A DNA stretch of 64,000 nt from Parafrankia elaeagni (GTDB taxonomy: Bacteria; Actinomycetota; Actinomycetes; Frankiales; Frankiaceae): positions 1-64,000 of the forward strand of contig NZ_KB893670.1 in the NCBI RefSeq assembly GCF_000374165.1, written 5' to 3'. Within the stretch, counting starts at the first letter, position 1, and every line of letters begins with the position of its first letter. The translations under genes and the position numbers were made by a program. Shown in pieces: positions 46,218-54,564 of this stretch. The notes below the pieces were generated by a model that was not told the DNA's origin, searched no databases, and saw only the letters and a list, made by a program, of their open reading frames with translations.

Positions 46218-47038
46218 GACCCACCGCCCTCGTTCTCGCCGGTCCCGGCCGGCACAAGGCCCCGCTCCAGTGCGTAGTGCTCGAGCGACTTGCGCAGACC
46301 GCGGCGCCCACGGTGCAACCGGGACATGACCGTTCCGATCGGCGTGCCCATGATCTCGGCGATCTCCTTGTAGGAGAACCCCTCGACATCGGCGAGGTAC
46401 ACCGCCATCCGGAAGTCCTCGGGAAGTGCCTGGAGCGCCTGGGTGATGTCGCTGTCGGGCAGGTGCTCCAACGCCTCCGCCTCGGCGCTCTTCAGCCCCG
46501 TGGAGGTGTGCGACTCGGCCTCGGCCAGCTGCCAGTCCTCGACCTGCTCGGTCGGGCTCTGCAACGGCTGCCGCTGCCGCTTCCGGTAGGTGTTGATGAA
46601 GGTGTTCGTCAGGATGCGGTAAAGCCAGGCCTTGAGGTTCGTGCCCTCCTGAAACTGGTGGAACGCCGCAAACGCCTTCACGAAGGTCTCCTGAACGAGA
46701 TCCTCCGCGTCGGCGGGATTGCGTGTCATGCGCAACGCGGCCGCGTACAGCTGATCGAGGAACGGCAGCGCGTCGCGTTCGAAACGCGCGCCCCGCTCCT
46801 CCACGGTCTCGTCGTTGGTCCCGTCGACCAGGATCACTTCCTCACCATGCCGTGCGCCGGCCCGTGGGCCGGACGCCGCCCCGCCGGTGACCGCCCGGGC
46901 GAACCTTCTCTCCGCGCCGGACGATACCCCCGCCGCCGGCCGGGCGCGTCCCGGTCCGCCGGGGGGGCCGCCGTGCGAGGGCCGGGCCGCGCGGTGTTCC
47001 GCCGGCGACGACGCCGCAATGCCGTGGTGGTACCTCAT
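46214..47038 (-). CDS. sigR: ECF sigma factor SigR/SigH (thiol-oxidative stress), two probable isoforms
   Basis: Region 2: [38 protein letters not shown] and [22 protein letters not shown]. Region 4: [42 protein letters not shown]. It directs thioredoxin/mycothiol stress genes under RsrA control. Two starts are supported: an ATG at 47038 with GGAGG 4 nt upstream (274 residues, SigR-prime-like) and a GTG at 46837 with GGTGAGGAA upstream (207 residues, the normal size). The extra 67 residues are Arg/Gly/Ala-rich and disordered. The long form lies downstream of a perfect SigR promoter, exactly the autoregulated isoform scheme of S. coelicolor. Confidence 0.94.
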   Translation of the reverse strand: MRYHHGIAASSPAEHRAARPSHGGPPGGPGRARPAAGVSSGAERRFARAVTGGAASGPRAGARHGEEVILVDGTNDETVEERGARFERDALPFLDQLYAAALRMTRNPADAEDLVQETFVKAFAAFHQFQEGTNLKAWLYRILTNTFINTYRKRQRQPLQSPTEQVEDWQLAEAESHTSTGLKSAEAEALEHLPDSDITQALQALPEDFRMAVYLADVEGFSYKEIAEIMGTPIGTVMSRLHRGRRGLRKSLEHYALERGLVPAGTGENEGGGS

Positions 47039-47125
47039 CGAACCTCCGTGCCGCGGGCCCGCCCGGGGCCACACCACCTCGGTGCGGCCCGGCCGGACCA
47101 GGCATCAAGCGCTTCCTCCTCGGCA

Positions 47126-47152
47126 AACCCGCGAACGTCAGCCGCAATTCCC
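47126..47152 (-). promoter_or_regulatory. Autoregulatory SigR promoter GGGAAT-N18-GTT
   Basis: GGGAAT (47152-47147) and GTT (47128-47126) with exactly 18 nt between match the SigR consensus. The expected start site near 47118 leaves an 80-nt leader before the long-form ATG. Confidence 0.75.
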
Positions 47153-47295
47153 GGTTCCCCGCCGCGAAGCTGGGTATCAGAGGTGGACGTGAGCACATAT
47201 CGGGGGTGCGGCCTGCCCGCGTCCCAGGCACCTGCCCACGGCCAGGCCCCGTCACCGGCCCCGTCACCGGCCCAGGCCCCGTCACCGGGCCGGGC

Positions 47296-48144
47296 TCAGG
47301 CCCCGTCGGTGAGCAGGTGGCCGAGCAGCCAGGTGGCACCGACGTCCGCGGCCTCGGCTGTCACGTCGTCCACCGTCCGGGCGTCCCGGAGCCGGACGCG
47401 GAACGAGTGGTCGGCGCCCGCCACGATGTGGAGGGACACCGCTCGGGCCGGGTCGGACGACGCCGGGTCGGGCGACGCCGGGTCGGGCGACGCCGGGTCG
47501 GGCGACGCCGGGTGCGGCCCGGGCGCCGGGTGCGGCACAGGAGTGCCGAACGCATCCCGCTCCCCCTGGACCACCAGCACCGGAACACCCGCGCCGGCCA
47601 GCTCGGGGGCACGCGAGGGCCGCCCACCCGGTGGCAGCAGGGGAAAGCCCAGCGCCAGCACGGCGCGGGCCCCGACCGCGCGGGCGCACCGGACCGCCAC
47701 CCGCGATCCCATCGACGCGCCGGCCAGCCCCAGCACCGCGGGGCGGCCCAGCACCTCGGTCGCGGCGGTGAGCACGGCGTCCAGCCGGGCCGGCCGGTCC
47801 GGGGCACGCCGGCCGGCCACCCGGTAGGGCATCTCCAGCGCGGCGACGCGCACCCCGGCAGCCGTGAGGCGACCCGCGAGCGCCGTCAGTACCGGGGTGT
47901 CGGTGCCGCTGCCCGCTCCGTGCAGCAGCACCACCGTCGCACCGGGCCGGGCCAGGCCGGCGGCCCGCGCGGGAACCGTGCGCAGGCGCCCTCCGTCCAC
48001 ATCTACGGGGGGCTCGACATCCACGGAGGCGACAGGCAGTGCCACGCCGTGTTCTCCGTCGCCCGAGCCACTCCGGAGGGACATTGCGTGGTCGGGCTGA
48101 ACATCTGTCAGAATTTCACCGTGCGTGTGTGACTTGCCTCGCAT
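47296..48144 (-). CDS. Alpha/beta hydrolase, KANL3/Tex30-like
   Basis: The product is about 282 residues, with ATVVLLHGAGSGTDTPVL (oxyanion region), VRVAALEMPYRVAGRRAPDR, LGLAGASMGSRVAVRCA (nucleophile Ser in GASMGS), LALGFPLLPPGGRP, VLVVQGERDAFGTP (acid) and VAGADHSFRV (His). The substrate is unknown. A 15-bp tandem repeat at 47448-47512 inserts four SPDPA pentapeptides between the acid and His strands. Start options are ATG 48144 (GAGGGG at 5 nt), chosen here, or ATG 48084. It is divergent from a methyltransferase gene, 29 bp apart. Confidence 0.8.
   Translation of the reverse strand: MRGKSHTHGEILTDVQPDHAMSLRSGSGDGEHGVALPVASVDVEPPVDVDGGRLRTVPARAAGLARPGATVVLLHGAGSGTDTPVLTALAGRLTAAGVRVAALEMPYRVAGRRAPDRPARLDAVLTAATEVLGRPAVLGLAGASMGSRVAVRCARAVGARAVLALGFPLLPPGGRPSRAPELAGAGVPVLVVQGERDAFGTPVPHPAPGPHPASPDPASPDPASPDPASSDPARAVSLHIVAGADHSFRVRLRDARTVDDVTAEAADVGATWLLGHLLTDGA
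47448..47512. repeat. 15-bp in-frame tandem repeat in hydrolase gene
   Basis: About four copies of cgccgggtcgggcga encode Ser-Pro-Asp-Pro-Ala repeats. Confidence 0.85.
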
Positions 48145-48173
48145 CATTACCCCTCGAAGGGTAGGAACGGTCA

Positions 48174-48974
48174 ATGCTGTCTGGCGCCGAAGCCGACGCT
48201 CACTCGTCCCGGGCGAACACGCTGGTCTGTGAGGCCCCGGCCGACAGTGACGACCCCTACTGGGCCTTCTACGAGGAGGTCGCCTCGGCCCAGCTGCGGG
48301 AGTGGCTGCCCACCGAGCCGGTCCGTGTCCTCGATGTCTCGGGCCCGCGGGCCAGATTCGCACGCCAGATGGTCGCCGCCGGCCACGAGGTGGTGCGGGT
48401 GGTCGGCAGCCTGAGCAGCATCGACGCGCCCGGCGAGAGCGGGCCGGCGCCCGGTCCGGGCCGGCTGCGGCGGGTCGTCGGCGACGCCCGCTCGCTCGAC
48501 TGGTTCCGCCCCGGCGCCTTCGACGCGGTCCTCGCCGAGGCCCGCGCGCTGTCGTTCTGCCTGGCCACCGAGACCACACTGGAGGAGATCCATCGCATGC
48601 TGCGGCCCGGCGGCCGCCTGCTGCTGTGTGTCGACTCGCTGCTGCTCGGCCTGGCGCGGCTCGCCGAGCAGCACCGGTGGGCGGAGCTGTCGGACGTCCC
48701 ACGCGCCGACGTCGTGCTCGTCCCGGCCGAGGACGGGACCATCACCCGCTGTTTCTGGCCCGAGGAGCTGCGTGCCCTGCTGACCAGCGCGGGCCTGGAG
48801 GTCGACTGGATCCGTCCGCGCACGGTGCTCTCCGCGGAGGCCGTCCGACGGGCCGTGGCCGAGGACGTCTCCTGCTTTCCGACCCTCGTCCGCACCGAGG
48901 TGGAGCTCGCCGCCGAGCGTGAGGGCGAGTCGATCGGCATCCATCTGATCGCGTCGGCCCGCCGGCCCGACTGA
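48174..48974 (+). CDS. SAM-dependent methyltransferase, type 11-like
   Basis: A 266-residue protein with a Rossmann SAM site in which the usual glycine-rich loop is altered (VRVLDVSGPRARFARQM), an acidic VVGDARSLDW, FDAVLAEARALSFC and EEIHRMLRPGGRLLLCVDSLL. The C-terminal half (CFWPEELRALLTSAGLEV) is typical of methyltransferases with a C-terminal helix-strand finish. The substrate is unknown. It precedes aroA by 24 bp and may be co-transcribed with aroA-rsgA. Confidence 0.75.
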   Translation: MLSGAEADAHSSRANTLVCEAPADSDDPYWAFYEEVASAQLREWLPTEPVRVLDVSGPRARFARQMVAAGHEVVRVVGSLSSIDAPGESGPAPGPGRLRRVVGDARSLDWFRPGAFDAVLAEARALSFCLATETTLEEIHRMLRPGGRLLLCVDSLLLGLARLAEQHRWAELSDVPRADVVLVPAEDGTITRCFWPEELRALLTSAGLEVDWIRPRTVLSAEAVRRAVAEDVSCFPTLVRTEVELAAEREGESIGIHLIASARRPD

Positions 48975-48998
48975 CGCTCGATCCGGCATGCTGGCAGG

Positions 48999-50384
48999 GT
49001 GACCACCACCACCCACGCGCAGCGTGAGCAGATCGACCCGTGGCCGGCGCCGGTGGCGACCGGGCCGGTCCGGGCCACTGTCGCCGTTCCGGGCTCGAAA
49101 TCGGGTACGAACCGGGCGCTCGTCCTGGCCGCGGTGGCCGATGGCACGTCCCGGCTGCGGGCGCCGCTGCGCTCGCGGGACACCCTGCTCATGGCGGGCG
49201 CGCTGCGGGCGCTCGGGGCGGAGGTCACCGACGCGCCCGGGGCACCGGGCACCTCCGCCGCCTCCACCGAGGCGGATCTGGTCGTCACCGGGCCCCTCGG
49301 CACGATCAGCGGCGGCGCGGCCACGGTCGACTGCGGGAACGCGGGGACCGTCGCACGCTTCACGCCGGCGCTGGCCACGCTGGCCCGCGGCGACGTCCAC
49401 TTCGACGGCGATCCACGGATGCGGGAACGCCCGCTCACCCCGCTGCTGGCGGCACTGCGCGGCCTCGGGGCGCGGATCGACGGCGACCTGATGCCCTTCA
49501 CGGTGCGGGGCAGCGGCGGCATCCCCGGCGGAGCGGTGACCGTGGACGCGTCGACGTCCAGCCAGCTGGTGTCCGGGCTGCTGCTGGGCGCGGCCCGCTT
49601 CGAGCACGGGGCGACCGTGACACACGCCGGCCACCGGCTGCCGTCCGGGCCGTACCTGGACATGACGGTCGCCGACCTGCGCGCGGCCGGTGTGGTGGTG
49701 CATGTCGATGATCCGTCCGTCGCGGGCGGCCGAGGCGCCGAGGCCGATCCGGGCGCGGCGCCGTCGACCCGGCGCTGGCGGGTCGAGCCGGGCGGGCCGC
49801 AGGCACGCGACCGGGTGATCGAGCCGGATCTCAACAGTGCGGCCGCCTTCCTCGCCGCGGCGGCCGCCACCGGCGGCCAGGTGACGATCCCGGGCTGGCC
49901 GGAGCGGACCGAGCAGCCCGGCCGGATGCTGCCCGACCTGCTGGTGGCGATGGGCGCCCAGGCGGAACTCGGCCCCGAGGGCCTGCGGGTCACCGGCGGC
50001 GGGCGCCTCACCGGCATCGACGTCGACCTGTCCGACTTCGGCGAGGCCGCGCCGGTTCTGACCGGGCTCGCCGTGCTGGCGGAGTCACCGTCGCGGCTGC
50101 GCGGCATCGCCCACCTGCGCCTGCAGGAGACGGATCGGCTGGCCGCGCTGGCCAGCGAGCTCGGCAGGCTCGGTGCCCGGGTCGCCGTCACCGAGGACGG
50201 TCTGCGGATCGACCCGGCGCCGCTGCACGGCGGTCGCCTCGACCCGCACGCCGACCACCGGCTGGCGATGACCTTCGCTGTGGTGGGCCTGGTGGTGCCG
50301 GGCGTGACCGTCGACGACATCGCCACGACCGGAAAGACCGTCCCCGATTTCGCCCGGATGTGGACGACGATGCTGGCCGGCTGA
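48999..50384 (+). CDS. aroA: 3-phosphoshikimate 1-carboxyvinyltransferase (EPSP synthase)
   Basis: Shikimate-pathway enzyme joining PEP and shikimate-3-phosphate. The 461-residue product has VPGSKSGTNRALVLAAVADG, LRSRDTLLMAGALRALGAEV, DCGNAGTVARFTPALA, DGDPRMRERPLTPLLAALRGLGA, SSQLVSGLLLGAARF, LPSGPYLDMT, EPDLNSAAAFLAAAAATGG, LRLQETDRLAALASELGRLG and DHRLAMTFAVVGL. It is complete. A small disordered insert (about 245-262) precedes the second domain. rsgA starts 4 bp after the stop. Confidence 0.95.
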   Translation: MTTTTHAQREQIDPWPAPVATGPVRATVAVPGSKSGTNRALVLAAVADGTSRLRAPLRSRDTLLMAGALRALGAEVTDAPGAPGTSAASTEADLVVTGPLGTISGGAATVDCGNAGTVARFTPALATLARGDVHFDGDPRMRERPLTPLLAALRGLGARIDGDLMPFTVRGSGGIPGGAVTVDASTSSQLVSGLLLGAARFEHGATVTHAGHRLPSGPYLDMTVADLRAAGVVVHVDDPSVAGGRGAEADPGAAPSTRRWRVEPGGPQARDRVIEPDLNSAAAFLAAAAATGGQVTIPGWPERTEQPGRMLPDLLVAMGAQAELGPEGLRVTGGGRLTGIDVDLSDFGEAAPVLTGLAVLAESPSRLRGIAHLRLQETDRLAALASELGRLGARVAVTEDGLRIDPAPLHGGRLDPHADHRLAMTFAVVGLVVPGVTVDDIATTGKTVPDFARMWTTMLAG

Positions 50385-50388
50385 CACC

Positions 50389-51381
50389 GTGGCTCGCGAG
50401 TTGGATGAGGACGACGTCCGGACCCGGCCGGGCCGGGGCTCCCGGCCGCGGACCCGGCAGCGCCCCGAGCACGCGGACGCGGCGGGAGCCGTCGTGGTCG
50501 CGGTGGACCGGGGCCGCTACACCTGCCGGCCGGCGGCGGGCGCCCCGTTCGCCGCCCCGTTCGTCGCCGCGGTGCGCGGCGGGTCGATGCGCCGGACGTC
50601 CGTCGTCGTCGGCGACCGGGTCGAGCTGGTCGGCGACCTGTCGGGCCAGCCGGGTTCGCTGGCGCGCATCGTGCGCCGCGACGAGCGGAGCAGCCTGCTG
50701 CGGCGCACCGCCGACGACACCGACCCGGTCGAGCGGCCGATCGTCGCCAACGCCGATCTCCTGGTGATCGTCTGCGCGCTGACCGATCCCCCGCCGCGCA
50801 CCGGGCTGATCGACCGCTGCCTGGTCGCCGCGTACGACGGCGGTCTCACCCCGGTGCTGTGCCTGACCAAGGCGGATCTCGCCGACCCCGGGCCGGTCCG
50901 GGCGTCGTACCAGCCGCTCGGGCTACCCGTCGTCACCACCCGGCCGGCAGGCGATCTCGGCCCGCTGCTCGCCCTGCTGCAGGACGCGACCAGCGTCTTC
51001 TTCGGCCACAGCGGGGTCGGTAAGTCGACCCTGGTGAACCGCCTGGTCCCGGACGCGGACCGGGCGATCGGCGTGGTGAACGCGGTGACCGGGCGCGGCC
51101 GGCACACCTCGTCCGCAGCCGTCGCGCTGGCGCTCCCCGACGGGGGGACGGTGGTCGACACCCCGGGCATCCGCTCGTTCGGGCTGGGAGCCGTCCAGCT
51201 CGACCGGGTGCTGCTCGCCTTCGACGATCTCGCGGCGGCGACGGCCGACTGCGAGCCCGGCTGTGATCACCTGACCTCGCCGGACTGCGGCCTCGACGAG
51301 GCCGTCCGCCGGGGCCGGGCCGACCCCACTCGGGTGGAGAGCCTGCGGCGGCTGCTCGCCGCCCGGGTCACGCCCGGCTGA
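50389..51381 (+). CDS. rsgA: Small ribosomal subunit biogenesis GTPase
   Basis: A 330-residue circularly permuted GTPase acting late in 30S maturation. After a basic N terminus and OB fold (VVVGDRVELVGDL, VRRDERSSLLRRT), the G motifs appear in permuted order: G4 LTKADL, G1 GHSGVGKSTLVNRL, G2 region GRHTSSAAVAL and G3 DTPGIRSFGL. The zinc knuckle CEPGCDHLTSPDC closes the C terminus. It forms an operon with aroA. Its stop codon lies inside an 11-bp tandem repeat. Confidence 0.95.
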   Translation: MARELDEDDVRTRPGRGSRPRTRQRPEHADAAGAVVVAVDRGRYTCRPAAGAPFAAPFVAAVRGGSMRRTSVVVGDRVELVGDLSGQPGSLARIVRRDERSSLLRRTADDTDPVERPIVANADLLVIVCALTDPPPRTGLIDRCLVAAYDGGLTPVLCLTKADLADPGPVRASYQPLGLPVVTTRPAGDLGPLLALLQDATSVFFGHSGVGKSTLVNRLVPDADRAIGVVNAVTGRGRHTSSAAVALALPDGGTVVDTPGIRSFGLGAVQLDRVLLAFDDLAAATADCEPGCDHLTSPDCGLDEAVRRGRADPTRVESLRRLLAARVTPG

Positions 51382-51441
51382 CGTCCGGCCGACGTCCGGG
51401 TGACGTCCGGCCGACGTCCGGGTGACGTCCGGGTGACGTAT
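51376..51441. repeat. 11-bp tandem repeat across the rsgA stop codon
   Basis: Six imperfect copies of gg(c/g)(t/c)gacgtcc; the TGA stop of rsgA (51379-51381) is in the first unit. Confidence 0.9.
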
Positions 51442-51606
51442 GCCGGTGACGTGCCATGGCGGGGGCGCGCGGGACGTGCCCGGAGCAGCCCCTGCGGGCA
51501 CACAACCGCGGGCGTCCCAGCACAGCGCGCGACCCAGCAGGGCTAGCGTCGGTCATGTGATCGACAAACCGTGCCCCGGACAGAGTGATCATGCTATGAC
51601 GGCGCC

Positions 51607-51612
51607 TAGTCT
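51607..51612 (+). promoter_or_regulatory. -10 hexamer TAGTCT of leaderless tetR gene
   Basis: TAGTCT is followed by 6 nt and the GTG at 51619. Confidence 0.5.
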
Positions 51613-51618
51613 CGGGCT

Positions 51619-52422
51619 GTGATTGATCAAGGGACGCTGCCGCGCGCGGCCGAGTTCGCCCGCGTCGCCAGACGCCGGCGCCGGCAGCCGGTGGAAGCCG
51701 AACGCGAGATCCTCCGCGCCGCCACCGAGATGATCGGATCCGACACGGGCACCCCGATGACCGTCGCCGCGCTGATGTCCCGGACGGGCCTGGGCCGCTC
51801 GGCGTTCTACGCCTACTTCCGCGACCTCCCGGACCTGCTTCGCCGACTCCTCCATGAGATCGAGGGCGAGCTGGCCGCGACGTCCGCCGGCTGGTTCGAC
51901 GGCACCGGCGACCCGGTCGAGGACTGCCTGCGCTCCACCCGCGTCCTCGTCGGCGTCCACCGGCGGCACGGCCTGGTGCTGAGCGCCATCGCGGACGCCG
52001 CCGCCGCGGACCCCGACCTCGCGGCCCGCTACCGGCAGACGGCCGTCGACGGGTTCGCCGACGCCGTGACGGAACGGATCAGCCGGGAACGCGCCCGCGG
52101 GCGGGTCGCCGCCGAGCAGGAGCCGCAGAGCGCGCGGGCGCTGATGGCGATGACGGACGCCTACCTGCGCGAAACTCTCGGCCGCCACCCCCGGGCCGAC
52201 CCCGTCGACGTGGTGAGAACGCTCACGCTTGTCTGGACCCAGGCGCTCTACGGACGGCCGCCCGCAGACGGGTACGACCCGCCGGCGCACGCCGGAACCG
52301 CTGGAACAGGCGGCCCCGGCACGACGCGGCCCTCGGATGAGCCGGTGCCGCCGCCGGCCGGGCCGCCCGGGGCCGGTGGGGCCGGAGCACCGCGGCCGAT
52401 CCCCGGACGTCGAAACTCGTAG
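51619..52422 (+). CDS. TetR/AcrR-family transcriptional regulator
   Basis: A 267-residue repressor-type protein. The HTH is EILRAATEMIGSDTGTPMTVAALMSRTGLGRSAFYAYFRDLPDLL (about 29-75), followed by an all-helical ligand domain (VGVHRRHGLVLSAIADAAAADPDL, ALMAMTDAYLRETLG). The overall pattern is close to the EthR-type TetR C-terminal domain. The last 45 residues are Pro/Gly-rich. Its stop codon TAG is part of the -10 hexamer of hisN. The target is unknown; no resistance or transport gene adjoins it. Confidence 0.85.
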   Translation: MIDQGTLPRAAEFARVARRRRRQPVEAEREILRAATEMIGSDTGTPMTVAALMSRTGLGRSAFYAYFRDLPDLLRRLLHEIEGELAATSAGWFDGTGDPVEDCLRSTRVLVGVHRRHGLVLSAIADAAAADPDLAARYRQTAVDGFADAVTERISRERARGRVAAEQEPQSARALMAMTDAYLRETLGRHPRADPVDVVRTLTLVWTQALYGRPPADGYDPPAHAGTAGTGGPGTTRPSDEPVPPPAGPPGAGGAGAPRPIPGRRNS

Positions 52423-52425
52423 TCT
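52420..52425 (+). promoter_or_regulatory. -10 hexamer TAGTCT of leaderless hisN, overlapping the tetR stop
   Basis: TAGTCT is followed by 6 nt and the GTG at 52432. The same hexamer and spacing occur before the tetR gene. TAG is also the tetR stop codon. Confidence 0.5.
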
Positions 52426-52431
52426 TCCCTC

Positions 52432-53274
52432 GTGACTCCGTCAAACCCGAGCCCCGTCAGCACCAACCCGGTCGGGGCGGTCGACCCCGCCGGCTGGATC
52501 GCCGATGACCTCGCCCTCGCTCTGAGCCTCGCCGACGCCGCCGACCGGATCACCCTTTCCCGCTTCCAGGCGGTGGACCTCCACGTCGAGTCGAAGCCCG
52601 ACAACACCCCGGTCTCGGACGCGGACACCGCCGTCGAGTCCATGATCAGAGAACGGCTGGCCGCCGCGCGCCCCGGGGACGGGGTGCTCGGCGAGGAGGA
52701 GGGCCTCGTCGGTGAGAACACCCGGCGGCGCTGGATCCTCGACCCGGTTGACGGCACGAAGAACTTCGTGCGCGGCGTGCCGGTGTGGGGCACGCTGCTC
52801 GGCCTCGAGGTCGACGGCGAGATCGTCGTCGGGGTCGCGAGCGCGCCGGCGATGAGCCGCCGCTGGTGGGCCGCCCGCGGCACGGGCGCCTTCACCCGCG
52901 ACGCCACCGGGGACACCCGGGCGCTGCGGGTCTCCTCCGTTGCCCGGCTCTCGGACGCGTTCCTGTCCTTCGCCTCCATCGAGGGGTGGCGCACCGCGGA
53001 CCGCCTGCCCGAGTTCCTGAGCCTGGCGGAGCAGGTCTGGCGCAGCCGCGCCTATGGCGACTTCTGGTCGCACATGATGGTCGCCGAGGGCGCCGTCGAC
53101 CTCGCCTGCGAGCCGGAGGTCTCGCTGTGGGACCTCGCCGCTCTGCAGATCATCGTCGAGGAGGCCGGCGGCCGGTTCACCGATCTGCGCGGTCAGCGCG
53201 GCCCGGCGGGGGGCACCATCCTCACCACGAACGGCCATCTGCACGATCTCGCACTGCGGCACTTCACCAGGTGA
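52432..53274 (+). CDS. hisN: Histidinol-phosphatase, inositol-monophosphatase family
   Basis: A 280-residue FIG-superfamily phosphatase. Metal-site motifs are VESKPDNTPVSDADTAVE, GVLGEEEG, WILDPVDGTKNFVRGVPVWG and EVSLWDLAALQIIVEEAGG. The family member in mycobacteria (Rv3137) and streptomycetes removes phosphate from histidinol phosphate; inositol-1-phosphatase activity is the alternative. SRAYGDFWSHMMVAEGAVD fits the HisN branch. The GDPD gene follows 46 bp later and may be co-transcribed. Confidence 0.88.
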   Translation: MTPSNPSPVSTNPVGAVDPAGWIADDLALALSLADAADRITLSRFQAVDLHVESKPDNTPVSDADTAVESMIRERLAAARPGDGVLGEEEGLVGENTRRRWILDPVDGTKNFVRGVPVWGTLLGLEVDGEIVVGVASAPAMSRRWWAARGTGAFTRDATGDTRALRVSSVARLSDAFLSFASIEGWRTADRLPEFLSLAEQVWRSRAYGDFWSHMMVAEGAVDLACEPEVSLWDLAALQIIVEEAGGRFTDLRGQRGPAGGTILTTNGHLHDLALRHFTR

Positions 53275-53320
53275 CCGGCCGGGCGGCGGGGCACCTGGTG
53301 GCGCGAGGGGCCATCCGGCG

Positions 53321-54109
53321 GTGGTGATCGGTTTCGCGCACCGCGGCTCCCCCGGCCGGCTCCAGCGGGAGAACACCCTGCCCGCCTTCCGGCGGGCGCT
53401 GGCCGCGGGCGCGAACGGCCTGGAGTCGGACGTCTGGCTGACCGCCGACGGTGTCCCGGTGCTGCGCCACGACGACGCCCTGGGCCCGCCCGGGCCCCGG
53501 CGGCGGCGGGTGACCGGCCTGCGCCGCGAGGCGCTGCCCGGGTGGATACCGAGCCTCGCCGAGCTGTACCAGGACGTGGGCTGGGGTTACGACCTCAGCC
53601 TCGATCTGAAGGGCCACCCGGCGGGGATGTCCACCACGGATGCGGTGAACGCGGCCCTCGCCGCCGCGCGGGCCGCCGGCGGCACCGCGGCCGTCACCCG
53701 GTTGTGGCTCTGTGGCCCGCTGTCCGAGCTGCGGGCGTGGCGGCGGATCGACAGTGATGTCAGGCTCGTCAACTCCACCTCTGCCGCGGAGGTGGCCAGG
53801 CACGGCGGCGGCGCGGCGTACGCGGCCGTCCTGCGGGCGGCGGGCGTCGACGCCCTGAACCTGCGTGCCCGGGAGTGGGCGCCGGCTCGCGCCGGGATCG
53901 TGGCCGACCTGCACGCCGCCGGTGTCGCGGCCTTCGGCTGGGACGCGCAGTCGACGGCGACGCTGCGCCGGCTGCGCGGGTACGGCCTGGACGGTCTGTA
54001 CTCGGATCGCCTGCAGCGCCTGGTCGATGTCACCGCGGCACCGCCCATGCCGCAGGAGCCGCCCGCCCGGAAGGCACCGTCGTCTCCGGATTCCGTCAGC
54101 GACGACTGA
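53321..54109 (+). CDS. Glycerophosphodiester phosphodiesterase (second copy)
   Basis: A 262-residue GDPD barrel: IGFAHRGSPGRLQRENTLPAF (catalytic HRG), GLESDVWLTADGVPVLRHDDAL, DLSLDLKG, and a C-terminal GVAAFGWDAQSTATLRRLRGYGLDGLYSD. It is distinct from the copy at 35.4 kb: it lacks the long disordered insert and has LQREN in place of GPEN. It is cytoplasmic, with no signal peptide. GTG 53321 is the start closest to the catalytic motif. Confidence 0.88.
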   Translation: MVIGFAHRGSPGRLQRENTLPAFRRALAAGANGLESDVWLTADGVPVLRHDDALGPPGPRRRRVTGLRREALPGWIPSLAELYQDVGWGYDLSLDLKGHPAGMSTTDAVNAALAAARAAGGTAAVTRLWLCGPLSELRAWRRIDSDVRLVNSTSAAEVARHGGGAAYAAVLRAAGVDALNLRAREWAPARAGIVADLHAAGVAAFGWDAQSTATLRRLRGYGLDGLYSDRLQRLVDVTAAPPMPQEPPARKAPSSPDSVSDD

Positions 54110-54564
54110 GTCAGCCGACGGTTCGGCCAGCGCGACGACCGACCCCCACACACGGGTGCCTGCGCACCACTGCACCACGGCACCGGGGAACCACGGGGAA
54201 TCCCGGTCACCCGGAAGCGCACACCCGCAATAGACCGTGGCCACGCGCCGACGAGCAAAGAGTCACCCGATTGCGGTGACGCAGTCTGAATGTGACTGTT
54301 CCACTACCCGAACGATTGACCTGACCAGCCCAATTCGGCGAAGTGCTCGGATGGGCGTGGGTTCGAACCGCACGCCTTGGCGCTGTACACGATGAGACAC
54401 CAAGGGACCGACACGCAGAGAAGTATTGTTGACACCGTCGGCAACCAACACCACACGCCCCGCGCTACAACCACGGCCATGTCGGCTCGGGCGCGCGGAA
54501 CCCGGCCGACCGGCAAGAGTCCGTGACATCACGAGGACATCACGACTGCCGGATGAACGACCGG

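Noticed and set aside
54300-54420. tRNA gene suggested by GTTCGAACC
   Set aside because: No acceptor stem, D-arm or anticodon arm can be built around it on either strand.
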